This document shows, one piece after another, positions 16,908 to 25,659 of a stretch of 64,000 nucleotides of DNA. Below the pieces are notes generated by a model, which worked only from the letters and a program-made list of their open reading frames with translations, was not told the origin of the DNA and searched no databases. The first letter of the stretch is position 1, and every line of letters starts with the position of its first letter. Location: NCBI RefSeq assembly GCF_008801605.1, contig NZ_VZPJ01000001.1:558001-622000 (forward strand). Direction: 5' to 3'. The translations under genes were made by a program, and so were the position numbers. The stretch is from Pseudomonas brassicacearum subsp. brassicacearum. GTDB lineage: Bacteria > Pseudomonadota > Gammaproteobacteria > Pseudomonadales > Pseudomonadaceae.

Positions 16908-17822
16908 TCAAATCGATGGCATGGACAGATTGCAAATCAGCCGTCGCACTTCACGGGAAGCACGGGTCAAGGGGCGACGGGGCGACTCGACCAGCACGAC
17001 AAAGCGCTCCAGCACGGGCTCGATAATGCGCGATGAAATCAGTCGTTGATCCAGCGAGCCCGGCAGCACAGAGGCAATCGCATAACCTCCGCCAGCCGCG
17101 ACAACTTCGTACTGGAGCTGGACGGAGTCGGCTTCCACCGCAACGCACAACTCCACGCACTGTTCGGCGGCCAGATGATCGAGCCTGGCCCTTAACAGAT
17201 GGGGACGCCCCGGGACTACCAGTGGCAATCCAGATAGCCGCTCTAACGCAATGTCTCGCTCGGCAAAGAGCGGATCGCTGGCTGGCCCTATCAAATGCAG
17301 CGCCAGCCTGGCCAGTAGATACGCCTCGCCGATGCTGGCTTCGTTCTCGCGCAGGACCAGCGCCATATCCAGACGACCATCCTGCAGCTGCTCTTCGAGT
17401 TGCGCACTCGCGCCCTCGATCAGGTGCAATCTCACACCCGGCATCTGTGCTTGTACCGCCGCGAAAAGCGTACCGGCAAACCGCCGGACCGCCGAAGGCA
17501 GCATCCCTACGACCACCTCCCCCACGGGTTTCCCACGCCGGGTACGAATGTCATCGGCCAGGCCTTCGGCGTCCGCGATAAGACTCGATACGCAAGGCAG
17601 CAACTGCTCCCCAAACTCAGTCAGGAGCACTCCACGGCCAGTACGATGAAACAGCCGCTCGCCACATTGCGATTCGAGCTGAGCAATGTTTCGACTGACC
17701 ATGGACTGCGGCATATCCAGTAAAACAGCCGCTTTACTGAGACTTCCAGCCGCCGCGACCCGCACAAACAATGTCCATCGAGGATCGACAATCGTCAAAG
17801 CAGCGTCCGCAGTCACGCTCAT
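16908..17822 (-). CDS. LysR-family transcriptional regulator embedded in the catabolic operon
   Basis: 304 residues. Helix-turn-helix at about residues 15-72 (VRVAAAGSLSKAAVLLDMPQSMVSRNIAQLESQ), then a substrate-binding domain starting GEVVVGMLPSAVRR, resembling the NAC/CynR-type group that controls aromatic and nitrogen metabolism. The start ATG at 17822 overlaps the stop of the cyclase gene (ATGA), so this regulator is translated as part of the operon it sits in, which is unusual for LysR proteins that normally face their targets divergently. Alternative upstream starts are within the cyclase gene. Likely targets are the 99 bp gap downstream (palindrome 16832-16846) or its own operon. Confidence 0.88.
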   Translation of the reverse strand: MSVTADAALTIVDPRWTLFVRVAAAGSLSKAAVLLDMPQSMVSRNIAQLESQCGERLFHRTGRGVLLTEFGEQLLPCVSSLIADAEGLADDIRTRRGKPVGEVVVGMLPSAVRRFAGTLFAAVQAQMPGVRLHLIEGASAQLEEQLQDGRLDMALVLRENEASIGEAYLLARLALHLIGPASDPLFAERDIALERLSGLPLVVPGRPHLLRARLDHLAAEQCVELCVAVEADSVQLQYEVVAAGGGYAIASVLPGSLDQRLISSRIIEPVLERFVVLVESPRRPLTRASREVRRLICNLSMPSI

Positions 17823-18604
17823 TCCTCGAAAATCGCTACGGCACGGACGAAACCAGCCGAAGCGTGCCTGATCTTGTAGGGGAAACAGGACACCTGGAAA
17901 CCATGGGCTGGCAGGCATTCCAGGTTGGCCAGTTTCTCCATCTGGCCGTAGCCGATGTCACGTCCGGCCTTGTGCCCTTCCCAGATGATCGAAGCATCGC
18001 CCGTGGCCGCGAAACGTTCGCGCGTGTACTTGAACGGCGCATCCCAGCTCCAGGCATCGGTGCCGACCACCCGCACGCCACGCTCGAGCAGATACAACGT
18101 GGCCTCGCGGCCGATGCCAACCCCGGCATCCAGATACCCAGGCTGGCCAAACAGCGCCCCGGCGCGGGTGTTGATCAGGACAATGTCCAACGGCTGGAGG
18201 ACGTGTTCGATGCGCGCCAGCTCAGCCTGCACTTCGGCGGCGCTGACCACATGGCCATCCGGCAAATGACGAAAGTCCAGTTTCACGCCCGGTTGCAGGC
18301 ACCAGTCCAGCGGCAGTTCGTCGATGCCGAAAGCCGGCTTGCCACCGTCCGTGGTCGAGGCGTAGTGCCAAGGGGCGTCCATATGCGTACCGCTGTGCGT
18401 CGTGATCTGCAGGCGCTCAGCCGCCCAGGACTCGTCGCCGGGCAGTTGCGCCTTGGACAGGCCGGGAAACATCGCAGCCATCTCCGGCCAGCCTTGCTGA
18501 TGGTCCATGTAGTCGATTTTCGGCAGCAACGGCGGTGGATCGGTGTAAGGGTTGTTGTCCAGGGTAACGGACAGGTCCACCAGGCGGCGTTTAGTTGGTT
18601 GCAT
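17819..18604 (-). CDS. Putative metal-dependent cyclase (kynurenine formamidase-like)
   Basis: 261 residues of the cyclase family (PF04199 type), which includes kynurenine formamidase and isatin hydrolase. The metal-binding signature HSGTHMDAPWH is at residues 70-80 (H70, H74, D76, H80), with further family sequence at GVDGVIGREATLYLLERGVRVVGTDAWSWD-like positions 150-180. These enzymes hydrolyse amides or lactam/lactone-like rings. The gene overlaps the SDR gene upstream by 14 bp and the LysR gene downstream by 4 bp, so it is firmly inside the operon. A ring-opened or lactone intermediate of the aromatic pathway is a plausible substrate; this is inference. Confidence 0.82.
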   Translation of the reverse strand: MQPTKRRLVDLSVTLDNNPYTDPPPLLPKIDYMDHQQGWPEMAAMFPGLSKAQLPGDESWAAERLQITTHSGTHMDAPWHYASTTDGGKPAFGIDELPLDWCLQPGVKLDFRHLPDGHVVSAAEVQAELARIEHVLQPLDIVLINTRAGALFGQPGYLDAGVGIGREATLYLLERGVRVVGTDAWSWDAPFKYTRERFAATGDASIIWEGHKAGRDIGYGQMEKLANLECLPAHGFQVSCFPYKIRHASAGFVRAVAIFEE

Positions 18605-19598
18605 TTTCGCTCACTCCAAGCGCCACCCGCCCACGCGCACGACGCATCGGGGTAGCCGTGTTCAAACTGTTACGTATCAAGGCGGCTGCCGAGCCGTCAT
18701 GGCGAAAGCCAAGGGCGCGGGCCAGAGGGGTTTTCATCGCCGGAAAATTGCCGAACAACGCTTGCAGCCCGGCATCCGGTGCGAAGCTGATCAATGCGCG
18801 GCGTTCCTGGCCATAGGCCGCGGCCAAGGCATCGATGACCTGGGCAATGGACAGGTGCAACAGCGGCAGTTGCCAAACGCGTGACTCACCGAGCTCGGCA
18901 GCCGGCAGTTCGGCGGCCCGTAGCAGGTTATCCACGCAACACCGCACGGACATCCACCATGCCTGCGCCAGCGGTGAGACCGGGCAGCAATATGGCTGGC
19001 CTTGCGCGAAGGCGTGCAGCAGGTCGCTCATGAACGCCGAGCGCAGTCCATTGGGTTCACGTGGACGCGCGACAATGCCGGGCAGGCGCACGGCACGACC
19101 GTCCACCTCGCCTCGTCGGGCAAGGTCGTTGAGCGCCATTTCCACCATCACCTTGTGCGCGCCGTAACTCAACTGCGGGCTCGGCACCGCACGCTCATCC
19201 ATGCGGGCCGGCAGGTCGCCGCCGTACACCGCCACGCTGCTGGCATACACCAGCACCGGCCGGCCCGGCTGTTCGCGCAACTGGTCAAGCAATTCCAGGC
19301 TTGCCAACAGGTTGACCTGATAGCCCAGCGAATAGTGCTGCTCGGCCGCGCCACCCGGGACGCTGACCAAGTGAAAAACCACATCAACGCCATCGGCCAA
19401 CGCGCGGCGCAATAACGCGGCGTCGGTCACACTGCCGCAATGCCGGCGCAGGCGCTTATCGTCAGCAAAGCCCACCAGCTCTTTATCCAGCAGGATCAAC
19501 GTACTGATCGTCCGGCCTAGTAACTCATTGGTTTCGAGCAATCGTTTCACCAGCGCCCGGCCTACAAAACCATTGGCCCCGGTAATCATCACGCGCAT
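18591..19598 (-). CDS. Extended SDR / NAD-dependent epimerase-dehydratase
   Basis: 335 residues. Nucleotide-binding MITGANGFVGRALVKRL near the N terminus (about 4-20), VDVVFHLVSVPGG, active-site serine region VYASSVAVYGG and the catalytic YGAHK (Y-x3-K) identify an extended short-chain dehydrogenase, closest in flavour to D-erythronate dehydrogenase (DenD)-like proteins. Start 19598 has GGAGG 6 bp upstream; a frame from 19622 is open but lacks a ribosome site. It overlaps the FAH-family gene upstream by 10 bp and the cyclase gene downstream by 14 bp. It probably oxidises a hydroxyl on a ring-cleavage product; the substrate is unknown. Confidence 0.8.
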   Translation of the reverse strand: MRVMITGANGFVGRALVKRLLETNELLGRTISTLILLDKELVGFADDKRLRRHCGSVTDAALLRRALADGVDVVFHLVSVPGGAAEQHYSLGYQVNLLASLELLDQLREQPGRPVLVYASSVAVYGGDLPARMDERAVPSPQLSYGAHKVMVEMALNDLARRGEVDGRAVRLPGIVARPREPNGLRSAFMSDLLHAFAQGQPYCCPVSPLAQAWWMSVRCCVDNLLRAAELPAAELGESRVWQLPLLHLSIAQVIDALAAAYGQERRALISFAPDAGLQALFGNFPAMKTPLARALGFRHDGSAAALIRNSLNTATPMRRARGRVALGVSENATN

Positions 19599-20581
19599 GG
19601 GAGGCCTCCACACACGACACACTGGTCTATCGCCCCGAACACCGATTGCCCTTGCTGGTCGAAGACTTCCATGTGCACGCGATCACCGAAGCGCATGAAA
19701 GGTGTCTGTGGCGCGCCTCGCTCGATCATCTCGACGGCACGACGTTCGGCGATGCAGGCAGCGCCAACCGTGGGGTCGGCATTGGAGACGGTGCCGGAGC
19801 CGATCAGGCAGCCCGCCCTGAGGCGCCGGGTCAGCGCCGCATGGGCAATCAACTGATGAAAACCGAAATGCATGGCGCCGCCATGGGCATGGCCAAACCA
19901 CTTGCCATTCCATTCAACCTTCAGCGGCAAGTGCACACGCCCATCGCGCCAGGCCTCGCCCAACTCGTCGGGGGTGACCGCCACCGGGGCAAAGCTGGAT
20001 GAGGACTTGGCTTGGATAAAACCGAAGCCAGTCTTCATTTCACGGGGGGCGAGCGCACGCAGGCTGATATCGTTGACTTGCAGAATGAGTCGAATATGAC
20101 TGGCGGCCTGTTCTGCCGAGCAGCCCATGGGCACGTCATCGACCAACACCGCGTACTCGCCTTCAAAGTCGATGCCGTGGGCCTCACTCGGTAGAACGAT
20201 GTCGTCGTGGGGGCCCAGGAAATCATCGCCGCAACCCTGGTACATCAGCGGGGTGTGTTCAACGCCTTCGATCGGATCAAGCGCAAACGCCTTCTGCATC
20301 CGCTCGCCATGACTGAGGAAAGACGAGGCGTCCAGCCACTGCCAGGCACGCGGCAAGGGGGCGGCGGCTTGCTGCGGATCAAAGGCGAAGGCACCGGTCA
20401 GCGTGCCTTCATTCAAGGCTTCATACCGCGCGCGCAAATCGGTTACGACGCTCGGCCATTGCTCAATGGCATCCTGCAGCGTCGCGGCAATATCGCTGGC
20501 ATCCACCGCCCAGGCCAGGTCGCGAGACACCACCAGCAGGCAACCGTCACGGCTGTGATTCTTGAGAGTACTGAGCTTCAT
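19589..20581 (-). CDS. Fumarylacetoacetate hydrolase-family protein
   Basis: 330 residues. The FAH fold is shown by YQGCGDDFLGP, the metal-binding acidic set DFEGEYAVLVDDV (about 143-155) and IQAKSSSSFAPVAVTPDEL, with a C-terminal SGTVSNADPTVGAACIAERR. Family members hydrolyse beta-diketones (fumarylacetoacetate, acylpyruvates) or decarboxylate/isomerise ring-fission products with a divalent metal. The length is that of the two-domain fumarylacetoacetase-like group. It overlaps the cupin gene upstream by 4 bp (ATGA), so the two are coupled. A role in splitting the ring-cleavage product of this pathway is likely but the substrate is not known. Confidence 0.85.
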   Translation of the reverse strand: MKLSTLKNHSRDGCLLVVSRDLAWAVDASDIAATLQDAIEQWPSVVTDLRARYEALNEGTLTGAFAFDPQQAAAPLPRAWQWLDASSFLSHGERMQKAFALDPIEGVEHTPLMYQGCGDDFLGPHDDIVLPSEAHGIDFEGEYAVLVDDVPMGCSAEQAASHIRLILQVNDISLRALAPREMKTGFGFIQAKSSSSFAPVAVTPDELGEAWRDGRVHLPLKVEWNGKWFGHAHGGAMHFGFHQLIAHAALTRRLRAGCLIGSGTVSNADPTVGAACIAERRAVEMIERGAPQTPFMRFGDRVHMEVFDQQGQSVFGAIDQCVVCGGLPCA

Positions 20582-21150
20582 GCCGGTTCTCCTTGCAGCT
20601 CGGGGGCGAAGCGGCCATCGAGCAGCACGAAGAGCATGCGGGCCATCTGCTCGGTGCGATTGCTCCAGGCGTGGTTGGTGCCGCGCTGCACGACGATGTC
20701 ACCGCGTTTGAGATGCACCTCCTCGCCATCGAGCACCAGCCAGACTTCACCCTCGGTGACCACGCCGTAATCGAGGGTTTCGGTGCGGTGCATCAGCTTG
20801 TGCTTTGAATCCGCCTGCCCCGTGCCGGCATGGGCCTGGCCAATTTCGGCGAAGGCCGCCGCGGCCTCCTCGGCGCTGATTTGGTTCTGCATGCTGTCAG
20901 GCGGGATATCCACCACGCGGATGACACTGCCCAGGGGTGCCGGACTCAATTGAAGCGGCTTGCGGGTGGGGTCGTCGCCGTTATCCAGCACGGCCGGGCT
21001 GGCGCCACTGCTCCAGATCTCATGGAAGACCGTGCCGGGTACGGCCTTGAGCGCGAAGCTGTTGGGCGTCGGGCCGCTGAGCGCGACCACCGCCTGGCCC
21101 TGGGCATCGTGCCCGGTGACCACGCGTTTGAAACCAGGAAGTTGTTGCAT
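20578..21150 (-). CDS. Single-domain cupin protein
   Basis: 190 residues. The N-terminal half (FKRVVTGHDAQGQAVVALSG) and the cupin barrel (about 115-180) with TLDYGVVTEGEVWLVLDGEEVHLKRGDIVVQRGTNHAW-type spacing fit the cupin_2 family; H and E at the motif 1 positions are partly replaced. I chose ATG 21150, which has GAGGAG 7 bp upstream and where family members begin; an in-frame ATG at 21204 adds 18 unrecognised residues. It lies between the reductase gene and the FAH gene. Such proteins act as dioxygenases, isomerases or binding proteins; function here is unknown, perhaps on an aromatic acid intermediate. Confidence 0.78.
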   Translation of the reverse strand: MQQLPGFKRVVTGHDAQGQAVVALSGPTPNSFALKAVPGTVFHEIWSSGASPAVLDNGDDPTRKPLQLSPAPLGSVIRVVDIPPDSMQNQISAEEAAAAFAEIGQAHAGTGQADSKHKLMHRTETLDYGVVTEGEVWLVLDGEEVHLKRGDIVVQRGTNHAWSNRTEQMARMLFVLLDGRFAPELQGEPA

Positions 21151-21213
21151 GTTCGACTCCTCAATCAATTGGCGAAGCACAGCAGCAGGTAAAAATGGAT
21201 TCATGAAAAAACC

Positions 21214-22167
21214 TTAAAGATCGAGCACCAGCCGCGCGCTCCTGGCACGCGAGCAACACGGCGTGAACTGGTCGTTGCGGGCTCGCTCGGCATCGGTCAA
21301 GAACATGTCGCGATGGTCCGGCTCACCTTCCAGCACGCGCGTGAGGCAGGTGCCACAGATGCCCTGCTCGCAGGACAACGGAATATCGATACCCGCCTCC
21401 TGCAGCACCTGGGCAACGCTGAGCGCGGCCGGCACCTGGAAACACTGTCCGGTGCTGGCCAGTTGCACCTCGAAGCCGTCCGCCTCACCCATCGGAGCAG
21501 CGGCAGCGCTGAAGTACTCACGGTGCAATTGCGCCTCGGCCCAGCCCTGCGCGCGCGCCGTGCCAAGCACGTGCTCCATGAAACCGTTAGGGCCACAGAC
21601 ATACAGGTGACGGTCACTCGCCGGCGCGGACAAGACCCGAACGCTGTCCAGACGCTGGGCATCCTCACCATCGTCCACATGAACGTGCACGCAATTGGCA
21701 AACGCCGAATGGCGGATGTACTCGATAAAGGCCATGCGCCCGGCCGAGCGACCGCAGTAGTGCAGCTCGAAAGGCGCGCCGATCCGCGCCAGGCGCTCGG
21801 CCATGCAGAGGATCGGCGTGATGCCGATACCGCCCGCGAACAGCACGCTGTGCCCCGCGCCATGCTCAAGCGGGAACAGGTTGCGTGGCTCGCTGATGCG
21901 CAGGCGACTACCTTCATGCACCTGCTCGTGCATGACCTGTGAACCGCCGCGAGACGCTGGGTCGAGCAACACCCCCAGCAGGTAGCGGTGGCGTTCTTCC
22001 GGGTGATTGCACAGCGAGTACTGGCGCACCAGGCCATTGGGCAGATACACGTCGATATGCGAGCCGGCGCTGAAGGCAGGTAACATGGAATCGTCGACCG
22101 GGGCCAGTTCGAAACTGTAGATGCCTTCGGCTTCGCGACGCTTGCGGGTGACGATGACTTCAATCAT
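21214..22167 (-). CDS. VanB-type oxidoreductase (FMN/2Fe-2S reductase for the Rieske oxygenases)
   Basis: 317 residues of the phthalate dioxygenase reductase/VanB family: flavin-binding RQYSLCN (48-54), NAD-binding GGIGITP (112-118) and a C-terminal plant-type 2Fe-2S domain with C266-EQGI-C271-GT-C274 and a fourth cysteine at 304/305. It transfers electrons from NAD(P)H to the Rieske oxygenase. ATG 22167 shares its A with the oxygenase stop codon (TGATG), so it is translationally coupled to the oxygenase gene just upstream. With only one reductase for two adjacent VanA-like oxygenases, it probably serves both. Confidence 0.9.
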   Translation of the reverse strand: MIEVIVTRKRREAEGIYSFELAPVDDSMLPAFSAGSHIDVYLPNGLVRQYSLCNHPEERHRYLLGVLLDPASRGGSQVMHEQVHEGSRLRISEPRNLFPLEHGAGHSVLFAGGIGITPILCMAERLARIGAPFELHYCGRSAGRMAFIEYIRHSAFANCVHVHVDDGEDAQRLDSVRVLSAPASDRHLYVCGPNGFMEHVLGTARAQGWAEAQLHREYFSAAAAPMGEADGFEVQLASTGQCFQVPAALSVAQVLQEAGIDIPLSCEQGICGTCLTRVLEGEPDHRDMFLTDAERARNDQFTPCCSRARSARLVLDL

Positions 22168-23210
22168 CACTTGGCACCCGCAGGCTGCTCGGCAGCAATC
22201 ATCCGATCGAGTACACGCCGCGCGCGGATGGCGCCTGCATCACCGATCAGCAGGACCGGTTTCAAGTCCCAGAACGAAGCATCGCCCATCATGCGTTGCT
22301 GAGCCTCGAGCATTGGCAAGTCTTCATCGGTAAAGGGCCGGTTGATCGCGGCCGCTTGTTCGTCAGCGAATCGCTCGGCGAATTCGCCCATTGCCTTGGG
22401 AAAACAGACTGAGAACCAATAGTGAGTCGTGGTCTCGGTCTCCGGGGTGAAGAGGTGCGGAATCGGTGTGGAAACGCCCTTATCCCTGGGGAGACCGGTC
22501 GCCACTGCACCGGAAAACAGCAACATGTTCGCAGGCGCATCCCAACGCACATCGATCCAACGGTCCACCGGCGTACCCTGGGGAATGTTCCAGGCGGTGT
22601 AGAGGAACTCTGGCATGATTTCCGCAACCGTCTGGCGGTTGGACCAAACGGTGTTGCCCTCCTCTTGCACGCTAGTCAATGCACCCTTGACGCCATCGCC
22701 ACCCAACGTAGACGGATGCAGGAACTCGATATGACTCAGGTCCATGATGTTGTCGGTTTCCAGCACATAGTTGGCTCTCGCGTGCAGGTAGCGTTTGCCG
22801 ACATACCAATGGTCTTCATCCATGCAATTGAAATCCGGAATCAGCGTCGCATCGGCCAAGTGTGGATCACCCATCCAGATCCACAGCAGGCTGTAGCGTT
22901 CAGCCAGCGGGTAGGCCTTGACCTTTGCCGCCTTGGGAATTGCACCATCTCCGTGGGGGTTATGCACACAGGCGCCACTGCCATCGAACTCCAGGCCGTG
23001 GTACGGACAACGCACCGCATCGCCTTTGAGGATTCCCATGCCCAGGGGCGCGAAACGGTGGGGGCAGCGATCGGCAATGGCTTGGGCGTTACCTTGGGTG
23101 TCGCGAAAAAACACCACGGGCTCATTGAGCAGGGTCCGTTGGAACAGCTCCCCGGCCTTGACCTCGGTGCCCCAGGCGGCTGCGTACCAGACGTTGCGGA
23201 GAAAGCTCAT
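22167..23210 (-). CDS. Rieske aromatic oxygenase (VanA-like) 1
   Basis: 347 residues. The Rieske cluster ligands are C49-P-H51 and C68-PY-H71. The mononuclear iron site appears in [12 protein letters not shown], supplying the two histidines with an aspartate in the C-terminal half. This architecture is the VanA/dicamba O-demethylase group, which removes O-methyl groups or hydroxylates aromatics and needs a separate VanB reductase, present next door. It overlaps the upstream oxygenase gene by 4 bp. The two paralogues may act on successive positions of the substrate or form two alternative oxygenases. The substrate cannot be read from sequence. Confidence 0.9.
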   Translation of the reverse strand: MSFLRNVWYAAAWGTEVKAGELFQRTLLNEPVVFFRDTQGNAQAIADRCPHRFAPLGMGILKGDAVRCPYHGLEFDGSGACVHNPHGDGAIPKAAKVKAYPLAERYSLLWIWMGDPHLADATLIPDFNCMDEDHWYVGKRYLHARANYVLETDNIMDLSHIEFLHPSTLGGDGVKGALTSVQEEGNTVWSNRQTVAEIMPEFLYTAWNIPQGTPVDRWIDVRWDAPANMLLFSGAVATGLPRDKGVSTPIPHLFTPETETTTHYWFSVCFPKAMGEFAERFADEQAAAINRPFTDEDLPMLEAQQRMMGDASFWDLKPVLLIGDAGAIRARRVLDRMIAAEQPAGAK

Positions 23211-24280
23211 CGCGATTCCTCTTTTTCAAAGCTTGACGACGGGCTGGCGTGCGTCGTCGCGCGCTCGGCTTCAATCAATCGACGTAGCACCCGTCGACAG
23301 CGCACGGCCCCGGCATCGACTGGCAGCAACACAGGGTTAAGACCCAGCAGGTCGACCTCGCCAATCTGGCGCTGCTGGGCCTCGACCATGGGTTTGTCTT
23401 CACCGGCAAAAATACCGATCAACATGTCCTGGACGAAGGCATTCAACTGCGCATTGTCCTGCTCGAAACTGCGCGTGTTGGCAAAGAAGTAATGGGTATT
23501 GGTCGCGTCCTGCGGTGTCATGAGGTGCAGGTTCCATGTCACGGGCCCCTCTTCCCTGGGGCACCCTGGAGGCGTGGCGCCACTGCCCAGCAGCATCAGG
23601 CCGGGGGCGTGCCAGATGACCTCGGCCCAGACGTCCGCCCGAGTCGGATCCTCAAGATGAGCGCCGAAGGCCGGTGGAGGTACATCGTCAGGCGCCCACC
23701 AACTGATGCGCACGCGATCATTGGGCAACTCCTCGATGGTGGCGCGCGTGCTGGACAACGCTCCGCCACCGAGCGTATCGGGGTGCAGGAAATCAACGTG
23801 GCTCAAGTCCATGATGTTGTCGGCCAGCAGCTCATAGTGTGCACGCGTAGGCAAATAGCCGTGCCCTTTGGCATCGGTAGGCGCCTGCTCGAAGAAGGAA
23901 AAATCAGGGATCAGCGCATCGTTGGCCAAGTTCGGATCGCCAGGCCAGACCCAGATCGCGCCATGGCGCTCAGCGACCGCGAACGCGCGGACACACGCAG
24001 CCTTGGGGATACTCCCATCGCCGTGGGGATTGTGCGTACATTGGCCACTGCCATCGAAACGCAAGCCGTGGTACGGACACTGAACGCTGTCGCCGACAAT
24101 CTTGCCCATGTGCAGCGGGGCAAAACGGTGCGGGCAACGATCGGCGAGCGCCTGGATCGCCCCCTGGCTATTGCGAAAGAACACGATGGGTTGCTCGACG
24201 ATGGTTCTGCCAAGCATCCCACCTTGCGCCAGCTCGTCCGCCCATCCAGCGATGTACCAGGTGTTGAGCAAATAACTCAT
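23207..24280 (-). CDS. Rieske aromatic oxygenase (VanA-like) 2
   Basis: 357 residues, a close paralogue of the next gene with the same ligands C49-P-H51 and C68-PY-H71 and the iron-site segment NIMDLSHVDFLH. The N-terminal WYIAGWADEL and Rieske domain align residue for residue with oxygenase 1, while the C-terminal substrate half diverges more (for example GGGALSSTRATIEELP). It begins the densely overlapping run down to the LysR gene at 16908. Upstream is an AAnAAnAA motif (24294-24306). It likely shares the VanB reductase with oxygenase 1. Two VanA-like enzymes under one reductase suggest stepwise O-demethylation or hydroxylation of a doubly substituted ring. Confidence 0.9.
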   Translation of the reverse strand: MSYLLNTWYIAGWADELAQGGMLGRTIVEQPIVFFRNSQGAIQALADRCPHRFAPLHMGKIVGDSVQCPYHGLRFDGSGQCTHNPHGDGSIPKAACVRAFAVAERHGAIWVWPGDPNLANDALIPDFSFFEQAPTDAKGHGYLPTRAHYELLADNIMDLSHVDFLHPDTLGGGALSSTRATIEELPNDRVRISWWAPDDVPPPAFGAHLEDPTRADVWAEVIWHAPGLMLLGSGATPPGCPREEGPVTWNLHLMTPQDATNTHYFFANTRSFEQDNAQLNAFVQDMLIGIFAGEDKPMVEAQQRQIGEVDLLGLNPVLLPVDAGAVRCRRVLRRLIEAERATTHASPSSSFEKEESR

Positions 24281-24293
24281 GATGTTCTCCTCG

Positions 24294-24306
24294 TTTTTCT
24301 TATTTT
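24294..24306 (-). promoter_or_regulatory. Crc/Hfq-type CA motif in leader of oxygenase 2
   Basis: On the minus strand AAAATAAGAAAAA (AAnAAnAA register AATAAGAA at 24297-24304) sits just upstream of the CGAGGAG ribosome site of the oxygenase gene. Confidence 0.5.
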
Positions 24307-24328
24307 GATGACACGTCGGATGGGCAGA

Positions 24329-25531
24329 TCAGCGATCAGTGTCTGCGGCAACCGCAGCGGGAAAAACTGACCTGCGGCCACGCAACCGAATGCAGGCCAG
24401 GGCCACCAACAGTTGAACGCCCGCGACGATTCCCAGTGCGGCTGGCAAAGCGCTGATCATTCCCCCGGTAATCGCCAACACCACCAGCGGGCTGGCGAAC
24501 TCACCGGCAAAGAACATCGCCGTGAAGCCGCCGGCGGCGCGGCCGCGCTGTTGGAAGTCGACCTGGCTCATGATCCAGGTGAGCAGGGTCGGCATCATCA
24601 GGCCGATGCCCAGGCCATTGATCAGGACGGCGATCACCACCAGCCCATGACTGTCGACCACCGCCAGCAGCCCGCCACCGATACCGGCCGCGACGAAAGC
24701 CAGGAGCATCTGCCGGTGCGCAGGGACACCACGCAATAGACGGAAACTCAGGGCGCCGACCAGGACGCCAAACTGACTGGCGCCCATGGTCATGCCGATC
24801 TGCTGCGAGCCTTCGACATGCAGCAGGTTGAGCAGGTAACCGACTTGTACCGGTACGATGAACAGGCTCAAGCCCGCCAGGAATGCCAGGGCATACAACG
24901 GTGCCAGGGGGCGCCAGGGGAATGCCCTGCCCGCCGCTGTTGTCGCGGTGACGACCTGCGCCCGCGGCTCCCACAGCAACCAGACCATCAGCGGCAGAAA
25001 CACCAGCCCCAGCCCATACAGGGCAAACGGCGTGCGCCAGCCGTGCTCGCCGAGCACGCCACCAACAGCAATGAAAATCGCCGCCGACAACGAGGTCGCA
25101 ACCATTTGCAGGGCGAACATGCGTTCACGCCGCGCACCGCTGTAGTAGTCGCCCATCATCGTGGTGCAGCAGGTCATGATCGCCGCCTCGGCCACACCGA
25201 TGCCGGCGCGGCTGATCACGATGACCTCTAGCGACTCCAGCCATAGCGGCAGCACGCCACAGACGGTGTAGAGAAACATCGCACCGATCAGCAACGGCTT
25301 GCGCCCCAGTCGGTCGGCGATGATCCCTGCTACAGGTGCCAACAGTGCAATCATCAATGCCGGTAGCGTCAGGGCAATGGGCACCAGCACGGCTACACCC
25401 GGCGTGTCGGCGAAGTGCTCCTGCATACGCGGCAGGATGGGAGCCAGCAGCACCGCACCGAGCACCGGCAGGCAACTGCCGAGTAGCAGCAACAACGACT
25501 GTGGCAAACCTGCCTGGCGTTCAACGTTCAT
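24329..25531 (-). CDS. MFS transporter
   Basis: 400 residues with twelve hydrophobic spans and the MFS loop signature DRLGRKPLLIG between helices 2 and 3. The start at 25531 has GGAGG 7 bp upstream. It lies in the gap between the envelope-transport genes and the Rieske oxygenases and is likely the inner-membrane importer or exporter of the aromatic substrate or a product. A 38-codon leader frame (25521-25637) ends just after its start, so its translation is probably coupled to it. Confidence 0.85.
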   Translation of the reverse strand: MNVERQAGLPQSLLLLLGSCLPVLGAVLLAPILPRMQEHFADTPGVAVLVPIALTLPALMIALLAPVAGIIADRLGRKPLLIGAMFLYTVCGVLPLWLESLEVIVISRAGIGVAEAAIMTCCTTMMGDYYSGARRERMFALQMVATSLSAAIFIAVGGVLGEHGWRTPFALYGLGLVFLPLMVWLLWEPRAQVVTATTAAGRAFPWRPLAPLYALAFLAGLSLFIVPVQVGYLLNLLHVEGSQQIGMTMGASQFGVLVGALSFRLLRGVPAHRQMLLAFVAAGIGGGLLAVVDSHGLVVIAVLINGLGIGLMMPTLLTWIMSQVDFQQRGRAAGGFTAMFFAGEFASPLVVLAITGGMISALPAALGIVAGVQLLVALACIRLRGRRSVFPAAVAADTDR

Positions 25532-25637
25532 CGCGTACCTCCGGTGGTTGGGTCGCGCAGAACGCCATGCCGAAGGCACTCAGGCCGGCGATAAGGTCAA
25601 GCCATAGAGACTGCTGGAACAGCGATACACGAGGCAT
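25521..25637 (-). CDS. Short leader gene overlapping the MFS start (38 residues)
   Basis: ATG 25637 follows AAAGGAC with 8 bp spacing and encodes MPRVSLFQQSLWLDLIAGLS and a hydrophobic stretch through AFGMAFC, stopping at 25521-25523, 8 bp inside the MFS gene. It fills the gap between the MMPL and MFS genes almost exactly. A hydrophobic middle suggests a small membrane-associated peptide or a purely regulatory leader. An AAnAAnAA motif (25649-25659) lies just ahead of its ribosome site. I know of no named family; the coding call rests on ribosome site, position and overlap. Confidence 0.5.
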   Translation of the reverse strand: MPRVSLFQQSLWLDLIAGLSAFGMAFCATQPPEVRDER

Positions 25638-25648
25638 GGGAAAGTCCT

Positions 25649-25659
25649 TTCTTGTTGTT
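25649..25659 (-). promoter_or_regulatory. Crc/Hfq-type CA motif before the MFS leader frame
   Basis: Minus-strand AACAACAAGAA overlaps the stop codon of the MMPL gene and precedes the AAAGGAC ribosome site of the 38-codon leader. Confidence 0.5.

Noticed and set aside
16901-16915. Single ATC-N9-GAT box near the cyclodeaminase-like promoter
   Set aside because: It overlaps the end of the LysR coding region and has no second box at the 7-bp gap, unlike operators A-D.
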